Source: an uncultured Sutterella sp. (GTDB lineage: Bacteria > Pseudomonadota > Gammaproteobacteria > Burkholderiales > Burkholderiaceae_F). From it: a stretch of DNA of 33,970 bases. The position numbers and the translations under genes are program-made. This document shows, in pieces, positions 26,775 through 33,970 of the stretch; position 1 is the first letter of the stretch; every line of letters begins with the position of its first letter. The DNA lies in assembly GCA_934249275.1 (NCBI GenBank), contig CAKQKT010000010.1, positions 1 to 33,970 on the forward strand, read 5' to 3'. The notes beneath the pieces are model-generated. The model searched no databases. It was not told where the DNA came from and was given only the letters and a program-made list of their open reading frames with translations.

Positions 26775-27740
26775 TCATCGCTTGTTGAGGTAGTTCATCG
26801 GATCGACGCACTTGCCCGTCTCGCGAACCTCGAAGCGAAGCGTATCGCCCTGAAGGTCGGCGATCTTCTGGCCGGCCTTCACCTTGGCGTTCTGAGCGAC
26901 CGTGACATTGCCGAGCCCGGCATAAGCGGTAATGAGGGTCGGAAGATGCTTGACGACGACTAGCATGCCGGAATAGCCGTCGAGCTTGCCGATCCAGATC
27001 ACTTCGCCCTGCATGGCGGCAACGACAACATCGCCCTTGACGCCGGCGATGTCAAGACCGCGCTTGTTCTTCGCGAAGTCGCTCGTGATCTTGCCGCTGA
27101 TCGGCCAAATCATGCGCTGGCCCGGCGTGACGGCCTTGAGCTTCTCCTGGGCCTCGGCCTTGGCAGGTTCAGCCTCAGCCTTGAGCTTCGCCGCAGCAGC
27201 CTCGGCGTCAGCCTTGGCCTGTTCGGCAGCGGCTTCGACTTCGGCCTTCTTTTGAGCCGCTTCGGCCGCAACCTTTGATCCGGCTCCTTCTTCAGCGGCA
27301 GCGCCCGGCACTGCCTGAGCAGTGCGCACCGGGGCGGTTTCAAGCACGGTGTCGTTCGTCACGCGGTTGACGCGAACCTGAGGATTGGGAACATAATCGC
27401 GCGGCGCATTGACGGCCTTCGGGAGGCGGAGCACCTGACCCACACGAAGCGTCGTCGGATCGCTGATGGCGTTGAGCTGCTCGAGCTGATCGACGGAAAG
27501 TCCGTAGCGCATGGAGATGTTGTAGACGGTGTCGCCCGGAGCCACCGTGTGGGTGCGGCCGGAATCGACGATGCCGCCGGGCAGCAGGCTCGGCGTCAGA
27601 ACCGGAGCGGTCGAGGCATCGCCGTAGGTGGAATGGTCGACAACCTTGGCGGGCCCCATGTCAACGGACGAGCAGCCCGACAGGAAGGCTGCGGCGGCAG
27701 CCGCGGCCGAGATCGACAGAATGCGTGCGGTTTTATTCAT
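26775..27740 (-). CDS. nlpD: NlpD-like LysM/M23 lipoprotein (amidase activator)
   Basis: The 321-residue protein has a lipoprotein signal (Ala-rich, lipobox SGC with Cys at 23), one LysM peptidoglycan-binding domain (about 63-108), an Ala/Glu/Lys-rich spacer (about 150-205), and a C-terminal M23/LytM domain (about 210-321). The domain lacks the usual zinc ligands: GLDIAG has no His and the HxH place reads AYAGLG, so it is probably a non-catalytic activator of cell-separation amidases, like NlpD. It starts 31 bases after surE. The stretch upstream has AAGGAAG. Confidence 0.9.
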   Translation of the reverse strand: MNKTARILSISAAAAAAAFLSGCSSVDMGPAKVVDHSTYGDASTAPVLTPSLLPGGIVDSGRTHTVAPGDTVYNISMRYGLSVDQLEQLNAISDPTTLRVGQVLRLPKAVNAPRDYVPNPQVRVNRVTNDTVLETAPVRTAQAVPGAAAEEGAGSKVAAEAAQKKAEVEAAAEQAKADAEAAAAKLKAEAEPAKAEAQEKLKAVTPGQRMIWPISGKITSDFAKNKRGLDIAGVKGDVVVAAMQGEVIWIGKLDGYSGMLVVVKHLPTLITAYAGLGNVTVAQNAKVKAGQKIADLQGDTLRFEVRETGKCVDPMNYLNKR

Positions 27741-27771
27741 CTTCCTTTGCCTTGAATAATCGTTTAGGTGC

Positions 27772-28527
27772 TCAGACGGCGGGACCGTCCATCCAATTGC
27801 GGATGGTGGGAACCTGCTTGTAGTTCGTAAGGTCGACCTGAAGCGGCGTCACGGAGACGTAGCCGTGGGAGGTTGCCCAAAAGTCCGTGCCCTCCTCCGC
27901 ATCGGCAGGCTTGCCGGCGGCGCCGAGCCAGTAGATCGGAAAGCCGCGCGGGCTCATCTCGCGAATGACGTTTTCGGCGCAGTTTCGCTTGCCCAGACGC
28001 GTGCCGCGAATGCCCTTCAGGGCTTCGACCGGCATGTTGGGCATGTTGACGTTGAGGAGCACCGCCCTCTCGTCCTCTCGGCTTTCAAGATAGCGCTCGA
28101 CAACGAGCTGCGCAATCTTGGCGGCGGATTCAAGCTCCACCCAGCCCTTGTCGATCTGCGAAAAGGCAATGGAGGGAACGCCGAAGAGATAGCCTTCGAT
28201 CGCAGCCGCAACCGTGCCCGAATACATCGTGTCGTCGCCCATGTTGGCGCCGCAGTTGATGCCGGACACCACAAGGTCGGGCTTCGGCAGAAGGCCCGTC
28301 AGCGCGACGTGCACGCAGTCGGACGGCGTGCCCGAAAGAACATAGAGGCTGTCGCCGTCCTGATGCTCGACGGTGAGCGGACGATTGAGCGTAAGCGAAT
28401 TGGAGGCGCCCGAATGATTGTGATCGGGCGCGACGACCGTCACGCGGCCGAAACGGCGCATGGCGTTTGCAAGAGCCTTGATGCCGGGCGCGCGATAGCC
28501 GTCATCGTTGGAGACAAGAATATGCAT
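27772..28527 (-). CDS. surE: 5'/3'-nucleotidase SurE
   Basis: SurE is a metal-dependent phosphatase that hydrolyses nucleoside monophosphates. The 251-residue protein has the active-site motif SNDDGYRAPGI (6-16), HNHSGASNSLT and INCGANMGDDTMYSGTVAAA. Length is standard. AGGAT precedes the ATG at 28527. A minus-strand TAAAAT box lies at 28564-28569. Its usual neighbour pcm is absent. Confidence 0.95.
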   Translation of the reverse strand: MHILVSNDDGYRAPGIKALANAMRRFGRVTVVAPDHNHSGASNSLTLNRPLTVEHQDGDSLYVLSGTPSDCVHVALTGLLPKPDLVVSGINCGANMGDDTMYSGTVAAAIEGYLFGVPSIAFSQIDKGWVELESAAKIAQLVVERYLESREDERAVLLNVNMPNMPVEALKGIRGTRLGKRNCAENVIREMSPRGFPIYWLGAAGKPADAEEGTDFWATSHGYVSVTPLQVDLTNYKQVPTIRNWMDGPAV

Positions 28528-28639
28528 GGATATCCTGCAGACTTCGTTGGATTGGATCGTCTGATTTTAGCCCATCAGCCCAAGCGAGTCGCGCCCTGCC
28601 CTGCAAACGAAAGGAAAAGTTCGCCTCCTTGTCCGGCAG

Positions 28640-29920
28640 CTACAGATAGTGTCCGGAAAAGAGCCTCTCCTCGGGGAACTTGAGCATGAACGTCGAACCC
28701 TCGCCGAGCTTCGAGTGAATGATCAGCTCGCCGCCCGCTCGGCGCATGACGTGCTTGACGATGGCCAGTCCGAGCCCCGTTCCGCCCGTATCTCTTGAGC
28801 GGCCCTTGTCGACTCGGTAGAAGCGCTCGGTAATGCGGGGAATGTCTTCGGGCGGGATTCCGATGCCGTTGTCGGACACCGTCAGAACGGCGCCGGTTCC
28901 CACGCGCTTCCATACGATCTGGATTCGTCCGCCGCGCGGCGTGTAGCGCACGGCATTCGTGATGAGATTGATGACGGCGCTGCGAATCTCCTCGGGATAG
29001 CCAAGCAGGGAAATCCTCTCGTGCTTCACTTCGAACTTGTGCTGCATCTTCGAATAGGCCATGCCTTCGCGCACGGCATTGTCGACGAGTGCGGGCATGT
29101 TGATGAGCTCGGGCTCGGCGGTGCCGCGCTCATCCCGGTTCTCGAGCTTCGAGAGCATCAGCAGGTCGTCGGTAAGGCTCTTCATGCGGGCGGTCTGCTC
29201 GCGCATCAGGGCGAGATGGCGCTTTCTCAGCTCGATCGGAACATCCATGTCCGCAAGATCGAGAAAGCCCGCAATGACGGTGAGAGGCGTGCGAAGCTCG
29301 TGAGAGACATTGGCCACGAAGTCGCGGCGCATGTCGTCGACGCGGCGGCGTTCGGTGACGTCATGCGAGACGATGATCGTATGACGATCGTCGGGCGCCA
29401 CGACGGCAACGTCAAGTAGCACGGAGCCGCCCGAAACTTCAAGTGAAAAATGGTGGGAGAAGTCGCGCGAGTGCAGCCACGCCGCAAATGCGGGCTGTGA
29501 TGCCGAAATCATGTCCGTGAAGATGCGGCCGGCATCCTCAGGCGTGACGTCCATGTGCACGGCAGCCATGGTGTTCACCCACTCGACGACGCCGTTCTCG
29601 CCCTTGAGAATGACGACGCCCTCGGGTAGAAGCTCAAGCGTCTGGCGATATCGCGCATCGCGGGCCTCGAGCCTCGCCTGCATGGAGCGCTCCTCGTCCA
29701 CGATGAGCTTTCCGGCATAAACGGCCAGCAGGGCGAAGACGGCAACACCCATGCAGAAGAAGAGCGCGGCGGTGTCGCCGGCAACGCTCAGCCAGAGAAC
29801 GGCCGAGATGAGCGCGACGAGGATAAGGCCGCCGACAATCAGAATGCCGAGATGCTGCGTCCGTCGTCCTCTGGGCGACAAGGGTTCCGGCATGGAAATT
29901 GCTTTTTCAAGCCTGTGCAT
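28640..29920 (-). CDS. phoR: Phosphate-regulon sensor histidine kinase PhoR
   Basis: PhoR senses phosphate limitation through the Pst system and PhoU, and phosphorylates PhoB. The 426-residue protein has two adjacent membrane segments (about 24-46 and 50-70), a PAS domain (about 90-190), the HisKA motif SHELRTP (phosphorylated His at 207) and the ATPase boxes NLITNAVRYTP, DNGIGIP and GTGLGLAIVK. The ATG at 29920 has GAGG upstream and is preferred over one nine codons later. It was presumably read from the phoB promoter; now a transposon of about 1.6 kb lies between phoB and phoR. Confidence 0.94.
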   Translation of the reverse strand: MHRLEKAISMPEPLSPRGRRTQHLGILIVGGLILVALISAVLWLSVAGDTAALFFCMGVAVFALLAVYAGKLIVDEERSMQARLEARDARYRQTLELLPEGVVILKGENGVVEWVNTMAAVHMDVTPEDAGRIFTDMISASQPAFAAWLHSRDFSHHFSLEVSGGSVLLDVAVVAPDDRHTIIVSHDVTERRRVDDMRRDFVANVSHELRTPLTVIAGFLDLADMDVPIELRKRHLALMREQTARMKSLTDDLLMLSKLENRDERGTAEPELINMPALVDNAVREGMAYSKMQHKFEVKHERISLLGYPEEIRSAVINLITNAVRYTPRGGRIQIVWKRVGTGAVLTVSDNGIGIPPEDIPRITERFYRVDKGRSRDTGGTGLGLAIVKHVMRRAGGELIIHSKLGEGSTFMLKFPEERLFSGHYL

Positions 29921-29964
29921 TTGCGTAACCTCAATCCGATGAGCGTTCTATCCGGTCCGCCTCA

Positions 29965-30110
29965 TTGAAGCTCCCCCGTTAAAAACGGAGGATTCACTAT
30001 GACACTCTCAAGGCTTTTTCAGGGGACAAAGCCGCCTGAACGTCACCCATTGAACAAAGTGTTTGCGACAGACCTCTTTCCCGTTCCTCCTTGCTTGCGC
30101 AATTAGGCTT
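29965..30110 (-). ncRNA. Predicted omega RNA (TnpB guide RNA) scaffold
   Basis: In IS605-type elements the guide RNA of TnpB comes from the 3' end of tnpB and the right end, with the guide just outside the element. Here the end hairpin lies at about 29972-29990 and the guide would start at 29964 on the minus strand (TGAGGCGGACCGGATA). The inner 5' edge (30110) is only a guess; the call rests on family knowledge and the right-end structure. Confidence 0.4.
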
Positions 30111-31514
30111 CGTGAGTCTCGAAGAACCTTGCGGCTCTCCTTGATCGCTACGAGGTTGTTGACGACACAGACCGCTGTCGCGCAACAGTGCTTCCGCAGT
30201 CGTCCACTTCTGCAAGAGAAGGGCTCGGTCGTGTCCATTTTTAGTTGCATGACATGCGAGGAATGCACTCATGACATCTCGTTGCACGAGCGTGTCGGTG
30301 TCTCCCCAGCGATGCCACCTTTCCTTCAACGGCTTCTTTCGGTACGAATCCGTTTCCGGGTCGTACTGCGACATCTTCAGCTTGTATGCGTTGAGTTCAA
30401 TGACCTCGCAGCCGGCGCTTTCAGCCTTGCGCTTGAGGTGTGCAACGAACTCGCCCATACCAGTCCGATTGGTCGATCTTCCGAAACTGCGCTGATAGGA
30501 TCGGTAACTGTTTTTCTCTATCTTGATCGTGCCGCCGATTTGGAGCAGATCGTTCACCAGCTTGCCGTGGTCGCGCTTTCGGGTCGCTGCCAAACGCCTG
30601 TGGTGTTCGGCAAGCTTCGCCAAAAGCTTGCGTCCGCGATTGCCGGTGATCCATTTGGAGGAACCTTTTTTGACGGTTCCGTCCGGATTGTAGTTGTCGG
30701 GATTGTTCGCCCTTCTGGATCGGTCGATCCTGCGCTGAAGCAGTCGAATCTTCGATTCCTGCATATCAACGTTGGGAGCCACTTCGACAATGGCCGCATG
30801 GTGCTCATGAAAGTACGCAATGCGGCTCGGACCCGGGTCGATGCCGACCACTTCGCATTTAGGTGCATAGACCTTGCGAACGGGTGGAAGCCCCTCGACA
30901 ACGAGCTGAACAAACCAGCGTTTTATGCCGTTGAGCGTTCGACGCACTATGCGGCAATATTTCACGCGACGATCCGAGGCAAGCGCCTCATTCATGTAGT
31001 TCGTGTCTGGCTTCATGTACTTCATGTCGTGCTTGCGCCAGACAACGGCTTTCTGCTCAGGCTTGTACATGATTTCGCGATTGTCTGTACCTTCAATGGA
31101 GTTAAGTCCGCGCTTGAAGGACTTGAATCGCGGCTTGCCGCCGTTCTGAAACATATAGCGCTTCAAAGCTCTCCAGACGGTTTTGCCGATGTTTTGCGCC
31201 TCATGAGAGCCAATGTCGTTTCGACCGCTGGCCTTGCGATGATCGTTGGCAATAGTTACCAAGCCGAATTCATTCAAGCCGAAAGCATTGTGAACCGCAG
31301 TAAAGGCCTTGGTGCGGGCTCTGCCTTTCGGCATGTCTTGTGCTTCCCGCCACTCCTTCGTTTCACGCATGCGCTGAAGACGCCCGAGAGCCGTCCCGAG
31401 CGTCGCGTTGTACAGCATGCGGCCGAACTCGAATGCTTTTTCGAGAAAACGATTCTGCTGATCGTTTACACGAAGCGTGAGTTCGACGATGTAGGAAGAA
31501 GTAGTAGATCGCAT
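29997..31514 (-). CDS. tnpB: TnpB-family RNA-guided nuclease/transposase-associated protein lacking the zinc ribbon
   Basis: The 505-residue protein belongs to the long IS1341-like TnpB branch. The N-terminal half holds the RNA/DNA-binding region (ELTLRVNDQQ at 11-20, NGGKPRFKSFKRG at 124-136). The RuvC nuclease residues are all present: D226 in GIDPGP, E333 in KIEKNSY and D413 in QRDVMSAF. The zinc-ribbon place between them (382-405, from SQYDPETDSY to WHRWGD) has no cysteine at all, whereas relatives carry two CxxC pairs. A long C-terminal tail follows (about 421-505). The ATG at 31514 has a weak ribosome site. It should make an RNA-guided DNA nuclease that keeps the element at its site. 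Confidence 0.85.
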   Translation of the reverse strand: MRSTTSSYIVELTLRVNDQQNRFLEKAFEFGRMLYNATLGTALGRLQRMRETKEWREAQDMPKGRARTKAFTAVHNAFGLNEFGLVTIANDHRKASGRNDIGSHEAQNIGKTVWRALKRYMFQNGGKPRFKSFKRGLNSIEGTDNREIMYKPEQKAVVWRKHDMKYMKPDTNYMNEALASDRRVKYCRIVRRTLNGIKRWFVQLVVEGLPPVRKVYAPKCEVVGIDPGPSRIAYFHEHHAAIVEVAPNVDMQESKIRLLQRRIDRSRRANNPDNYNPDGTVKKGSSKWITGNRGRKLLAKLAEHHRRLAATRKRDHGKLVNDLLQIGGTIKIEKNSYRSYQRSFGRSTNRTGMGEFVAHLKRKAESAGCEVIELNAYKLKMSQYDPETDSYRKKPLKERWHRWGDTDTLVQRDVMSAFLACHATKNGHDRALLLQKWTTAEALLRDSGLCRQQPRSDQGEPQGSSRLTKPNCASKEERERGLSQTLCSMGDVQAALSPEKALRVS

Positions 31515-31545
31515 ATGGCTATGTTACTTCACGTTCCCAAAATGG

Positions 31546-31588
31546 GTACGCCTCGACCTCTCTTTGAAAAGAGAGGTATGCGGCGTAC
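31546..31588. repeat. Nested palindromes at the left end of the TnpB element
   Basis: Outer arms GTACGCC (31546-31552) and GGCGTAC (31582-31588) enclose ACCTCTCTTT-GA-AAAGAGAGGT (31556-31577), a 10-bp stem. They form one long hairpin between phoB's end and tnpB. This resembles a left-end recognition structure for a Y1 transposase; it has no T tract, so it is not a typical terminator. Confidence 0.75.
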
Positions 31589-31592
31589 TGTT

Positions 31593-32315
31593 TCAATCAA
31601 GAGGACGGCATCGATAGCCGACCCCGCGAACGGTTTCGATGAGGTCTTCAGCGGCCGTGCCGGCGAGCGCCTTGCGAAGGCGCAACATGTGCACGTCCAC
31701 CGTGCGCTCGTCGACGAACGCGTTGCCCCAGACGCCGTCCAAGAGCTGCCCGCGCGTAAAGACGCGGCCCGGCCGGGAGGCGAACGTCTGCAGAAGACGA
31801 AACTCCTTGACGCTGAGCTTCAGAGGCACGCCGGCCGCGGTCGCCTCGAATCGGGTCTCGTTCATCACGAGCGGACCGCAGGTCACAATCATCTCCTCGC
31901 CGTCCTTGACGGGCGGCGCGGCGTCGGGACGCACATGACCTTCGGCGCTTGCACGGCGAAGAACGGCTCGAATGCGGGCCGTCAACTCTCTGGGCATGAA
32001 CGGCTTGACGACATAGTCGTCCGCACCCGCATCAAGACCTTCAACACGATCCGCCTCGTCGCCACGCGCCGTAATCATCACGACGGGAATCGATGCGCTG
32101 GCTGCGTCGGCTCGAATCTCGCGCAGAAAACTGAAGCCCGAACCGTCCGGGAGCATCACGTCAAGAAGAATGAGATCAAAGCCGCCCGATCGAAGCGCGG
32201 AACGCGCCTCGGCCAGATCGGCAGCCTTGACCGTCTGATGCCCGTCCGTCTCGCAGATGAAGGCGAGGAGTTCGCGAATAGCGGTTTCGTCGTCGACGAT
32301 GAGAAGCTTGGCCAT
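31593..32315 (-). CDS. phoB: Phosphate-regulon response regulator PhoB
   Basis: PhoB is an OmpR-type activator that binds Pho boxes when phosphorylated by PhoR. The 240-residue protein has the receiver domain with D52 (LILLDVMLPDG) and the Lys in DDYVVKPF near 103, then a winged-helix domain (about 140-235, with TVDVHMLRLRKAL and VRGVGYRC). The ATG at 32315 follows AAGGGG; upstream starts would run into phoU. The last codon is GAT, and the TGA stop (31593-31595) is the first three bases of the inserted element. The empty site would give the same stop. Confidence 0.95.
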   Translation of the reverse strand: MAKLLIVDDETAIRELLAFICETDGHQTVKAADLAEARSALRSGGFDLILLDVMLPDGSGFSFLREIRADAASASIPVVMITARGDEADRVEGLDAGADDYVVKPFMPRELTARIRAVLRRASAEGHVRPDAAPPVKDGEEMIVTCGPLVMNETRFEATAAGVPLKLSVKEFRLLQTFASRPGRVFTRGQLLDGVWGNAFVDERTVDVHMLRLRKALAGTAAEDLIETVRGVGYRCRPLD

Positions 32316-32343
32316 AGACCCCTTGCAGTTGTTTTTTTGAAAA

Positions 32344-33069
32344 TTAATGTTGAACGCCGTCTTCAGCCGGCTCATTTTGACCAACCGGCGCTTTTTGAGT
32401 ATAGAACTCGTGGCGAACGTCCGCACCGTCCTTGATGTAGATGACGGCCTCGCAGACATTCTTCACATGATCGCCGACACGCTCGAGCGAGCGACCGATC
32501 CAAGTGAGCGCGATCGCGCCTTCGATTGAGGACGGATCCTGCATCATGTGCACGATCAGGCTTCGAAGAGCCGTCTTGTAGACGTCGTCGACAAGATGAT
32601 CCCGATCGATGATCTCGCGGGCAAGGTCCGTATCGAGACGGGAAAGCGCAAGAATGGAATCGTCGATCATGTGCGCGACAGTGTCGACGGCCATGATGAT
32701 GGCGGAGCGATTTTCAAGAAGCGAAGCATCAAGTCCCTTGAGCTCAAGAACGCTCCCCGCCATGTTGCGGATTTCGTCGCCCATGCGCTCGAAGTCTACG
32801 GACACGCGGTTCATGCCGATGAGCGTTCGCAGATCCCGGGCTGCAGGCTGCCGACGGGCAAAGACGGATTCGATTTTGGCATCGACCGCCACTTCGCAGC
32901 CGTTCACCTCGGCGTCTCTGACCATGACCGAGCGGGCTTCGTCCGCATCGAGCTTTTGAAGAGCATCGGCCGCCTTCACAAGCTGTTCGCGCACGAGCTT
33001 TCCCATGGCGGTCACTTCGGCGAGCACTTCATCGAGGTCGCGGTCGAAGCTTTTGACGATGTGATTCAT
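32344..33069 (-). CDS. phoU: Phosphate transport system regulator PhoU
   Basis: PhoU joins the PstSCAB transporter to PhoR and keeps the Pho response off when phosphate is plentiful. The 241-residue protein is two PhoU helical repeats (about 8-110 and 120-215), with the metal-binding motifs NRVSVDFERMGDEIRN and SLERVGDHVKN. AAAGGA precedes the ATG at 33069. It lies between pstB (19-base gap) and phoB (28-base gap) in one operon. Confidence 0.95.
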   Translation of the reverse strand: MNHIVKSFDRDLDEVLAEVTAMGKLVREQLVKAADALQKLDADEARSVMVRDAEVNGCEVAVDAKIESVFARRQPAARDLRTLIGMNRVSVDFERMGDEIRNMAGSVLELKGLDASLLENRSAIIMAVDTVAHMIDDSILALSRLDTDLAREIIDRDHLVDDVYKTALRSLIVHMMQDPSSIEGAIALTWIGRSLERVGDHVKNVCEAVIYIKDGADVRHEFYTQKAPVGQNEPAEDGVQH

Positions 33070-33088
33070 GATGTTTTTCCTTTCGCTT

Positions 33089-33892
33089 TTAGCCGAAGCG
33101 GCCGGTGATGTAGTCTTCCGTCGCCTTCTTCTGCGGACGCGTGAAGATGTCGTTCGTCGGGCCGGCTTCGATGAGTTCACCCAGATAGAGGAAGGCCGTA
33201 TAGTCGGAAACGCGGGCCGCCTGCTGCATGGAGTGGGTGACGATCACGACCGTGTAGTCGTTCTTGAGCTCTTCGATAAGCTCCTCGATGCGGGCGGTTG
33301 AAATCGGATCCAGAGCCGAGCACGGCTCGTCAAGAAGGAGAACCTCCGGCTTGACGGCGATGCCGCGGGCGATGCAAAGACGCTGCTGCTGGCCGCCCGA
33401 GAGGCTTGTGCCGGGCTGGCGAAGCTTGTCCTTGACGTCGTTCCATAGAGCCGCCTTCTTGAGGGCCCATTCGACGCGGCCGTCAAGTTCAGACTTGGAA
33501 ACGTTTTCGCGCAGGCGGATGCCGTAGGCGATGTTGTCGTAAATGCTCATCGGGAACGGAGTCGGGCGCTGGAAGACCATGCCGACACGGCTTCTCAGCG
33601 TGCAGTCGTCGATCGCGCCCGTGAGGATGTTGACGCCGTCGAGCATCAGTTCGCCTTCGGCGCGCTGCCCCGGATAGAGGGCGTACATGCGGTTGAAGGT
33701 GCGAAGCAGCGTGGACTTGCCGCAGCCCGACGGACCGATGAAGGCCGTGACCCGGCCTTCCGGAATATCGAGCGAAATGTGCTTGAGCGCATGGAACTTG
33801 CCGTACCACACGTTGAGATCGATCACGGAGATCTTCGTAGGAATGCCGTCGAGACTCTTCGCGGTCATGCTGGTTTGATCAATGCTGGTCAT
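33089..33892 (-). CDS. pstB: Phosphate ABC transporter ATP-binding protein PstB
   Basis: PstB powers phosphate import by the Pst system. The 267-residue protein has Walker [10 protein letters not shown] (53-61), the Q-loop [15 protein letters not shown], the signature LSGGQQQR, and Walker [13 protein letters not shown] followed by the switch His ([13 protein letters not shown]). I chose the ATG at 33892, with GGAAGAG upstream, over one 13 codons earlier that lacks a ribosome site. Confidence 0.97.
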   Translation of the reverse strand: MTSIDQTSMTAKSLDGIPTKISVIDLNVWYGKFHALKHISLDIPEGRVTAFIGPSGCGKSTLLRTFNRMYALYPGQRAEGELMLDGVNILTGAIDDCTLRSRVGMVFQRPTPFPMSIYDNIAYGIRLRENVSKSELDGRVEWALKKAALWNDVKDKLRQPGTSLSGGQQQRLCIARGIAVKPEVLLLDEPCSALDPISTARIEELIEELKNDYTVVIVTHSMQQAARVSDYTAFLYLGELIEAGPTNDIFTRPQKKATEDYITGRFG

Positions 33893-33940
33893 GTTTGGGC
33901 TCTTCCGACTTTTTGGGGTAACCAGGCGCATTGGTCGATG

Positions 33941-33970
33941 TCAGAACTGGCTCTTGAGAAGGAAACGGTG
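33941..33970 (-). CDS. Last codons of an upstream gene, probably pstA
   Basis: One minus-strand frame (HRFLLKSQF then TGA at 33941-33943) runs in from the window edge. Ahead of pstB the expected gene is pstA, the second permease of the Pst system. Nine codons are too few to prove it. Confidence 0.45.
   Translation of the reverse strand, partial: HRFLLKSQF

Larger units (their letters stand above)
29965..31595 (-). mobile_element. IS200/IS605-family (IS1341-type) element carrying only tnpB, inserted between phoB and phoR
   Basis: The element is 1631 bases and read in the same direction as phoB-phoR. The left end starts right after TTGAT (31596-31600), the last bases of phoB. The right end has an imperfect hairpin (CTCCGTT/AACGGGG, about 29972-29990) and finishes in TTCAA (29965-29969), as IS605-type right ends do. 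The left end has a larger palindrome (31546-31588). There are no terminal inverted repeats and no target duplication, as expected for this family. The joined flanks give TTGAT+TGAGGCGG, an intact phoB stop with about 40 bases to phoR. No tnpA is present, so movement would need a helper. Confidence 0.85.

Noticed and set aside
29965..31595. tnpB-like gene considered as a nuclease-dead TnpB regulator (TldR-like)
   Set aside because: All three RuvC acidic residues are present, and the element has intact ends with a recognisable target.
30063..32435. A plus-strand open frame of 790 codons opposite tnpB and phoB
   Set aside because: It crosses the insertion junction, overlaps two well-supported genes and has no recognisable domain.

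Overview
The window is GC-rich bacterial chromosome, densely packed and mostly read on the minus strand. The gene order ndk-rlmN-rodZ-ispG-hisS-yfgM-bamB-der-hfq-hflX ... hflK-hflC-DUF2065-purA-phosphoribosyltransferase is the classic betaproteobacterial (Burkholderiales) order. The pieces missing from it (hisZ, pilW, pcm, rpoS) and the Pho block suggest a reduced, host-associated member such as the Sutterellaceae. The order is read directly from the sequence; the family assignment is inference.

Layout from left to right. 1-2313: RNase R (rnr), running off the left edge. 2380-2554: a complete tRNA-Leu(CAG) unit with promoter and terminator. 2612-3049: an orphan HicB-like protein. 3117-6718: an MscS-type channel, a phosphoribosyltransferase and purA. 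7077-9754: hflK-hflC-DUF2065, with an unusually long, charged HflK N-terminus. 10201-12477: a plus-strand block with a YjiH/YjiG-like membrane pair and an SDR-type threonine 3-dehydrogenase. This block separates hfq-hflX from hflK-hflC. 12547-23099: hflX, hfq, der, bamB, yfgM, hisS, ispG, rodZ, rlmN and ndk, covering ribosome and RNA care, outer-membrane assembly, isoprenoid synthesis, cell shape and nucleotide balance. 23472-24077: an unrecognised plus-strand gene. 24182-24946: a GntR-like regulator with a palindrome over its own promoter. 25178-28527: rlmD, nlpD and surE. 28640-33970: the phosphate block pstA(end)-pstB-phoU-phoB-[TnpB element]-phoR.

The most notable feature is an IS200/IS605-family element carrying only tnpB (about 29965-31595). 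It sits exactly at the stop codon of phoB, between phoB and phoR. Its ends can be read to the base: a TTGAT target at the end of phoB and a right end finishing in TTCAA. Removing it rebuilds a normal phoB-phoR junction of about 40 bp. The element's first three bases replace the phoB stop codon, so PhoB is unchanged. The TnpB protein keeps the RuvC D-E-D residues but has no cysteines where the family's zinc ribbon should be. The sequence next to the right end, where a TnpB guide is expected, matches the empty insertion site.

The genes work in several groups: phosphate uptake and sensing (pst/pho), membrane protein quality control (HflKC), post-transcriptional control (Hfq, RNase R, HflX), and envelope biogenesis (BamB, RodZ, NlpD). 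There is no CRISPR array, prophage or rRNA operon in the window.
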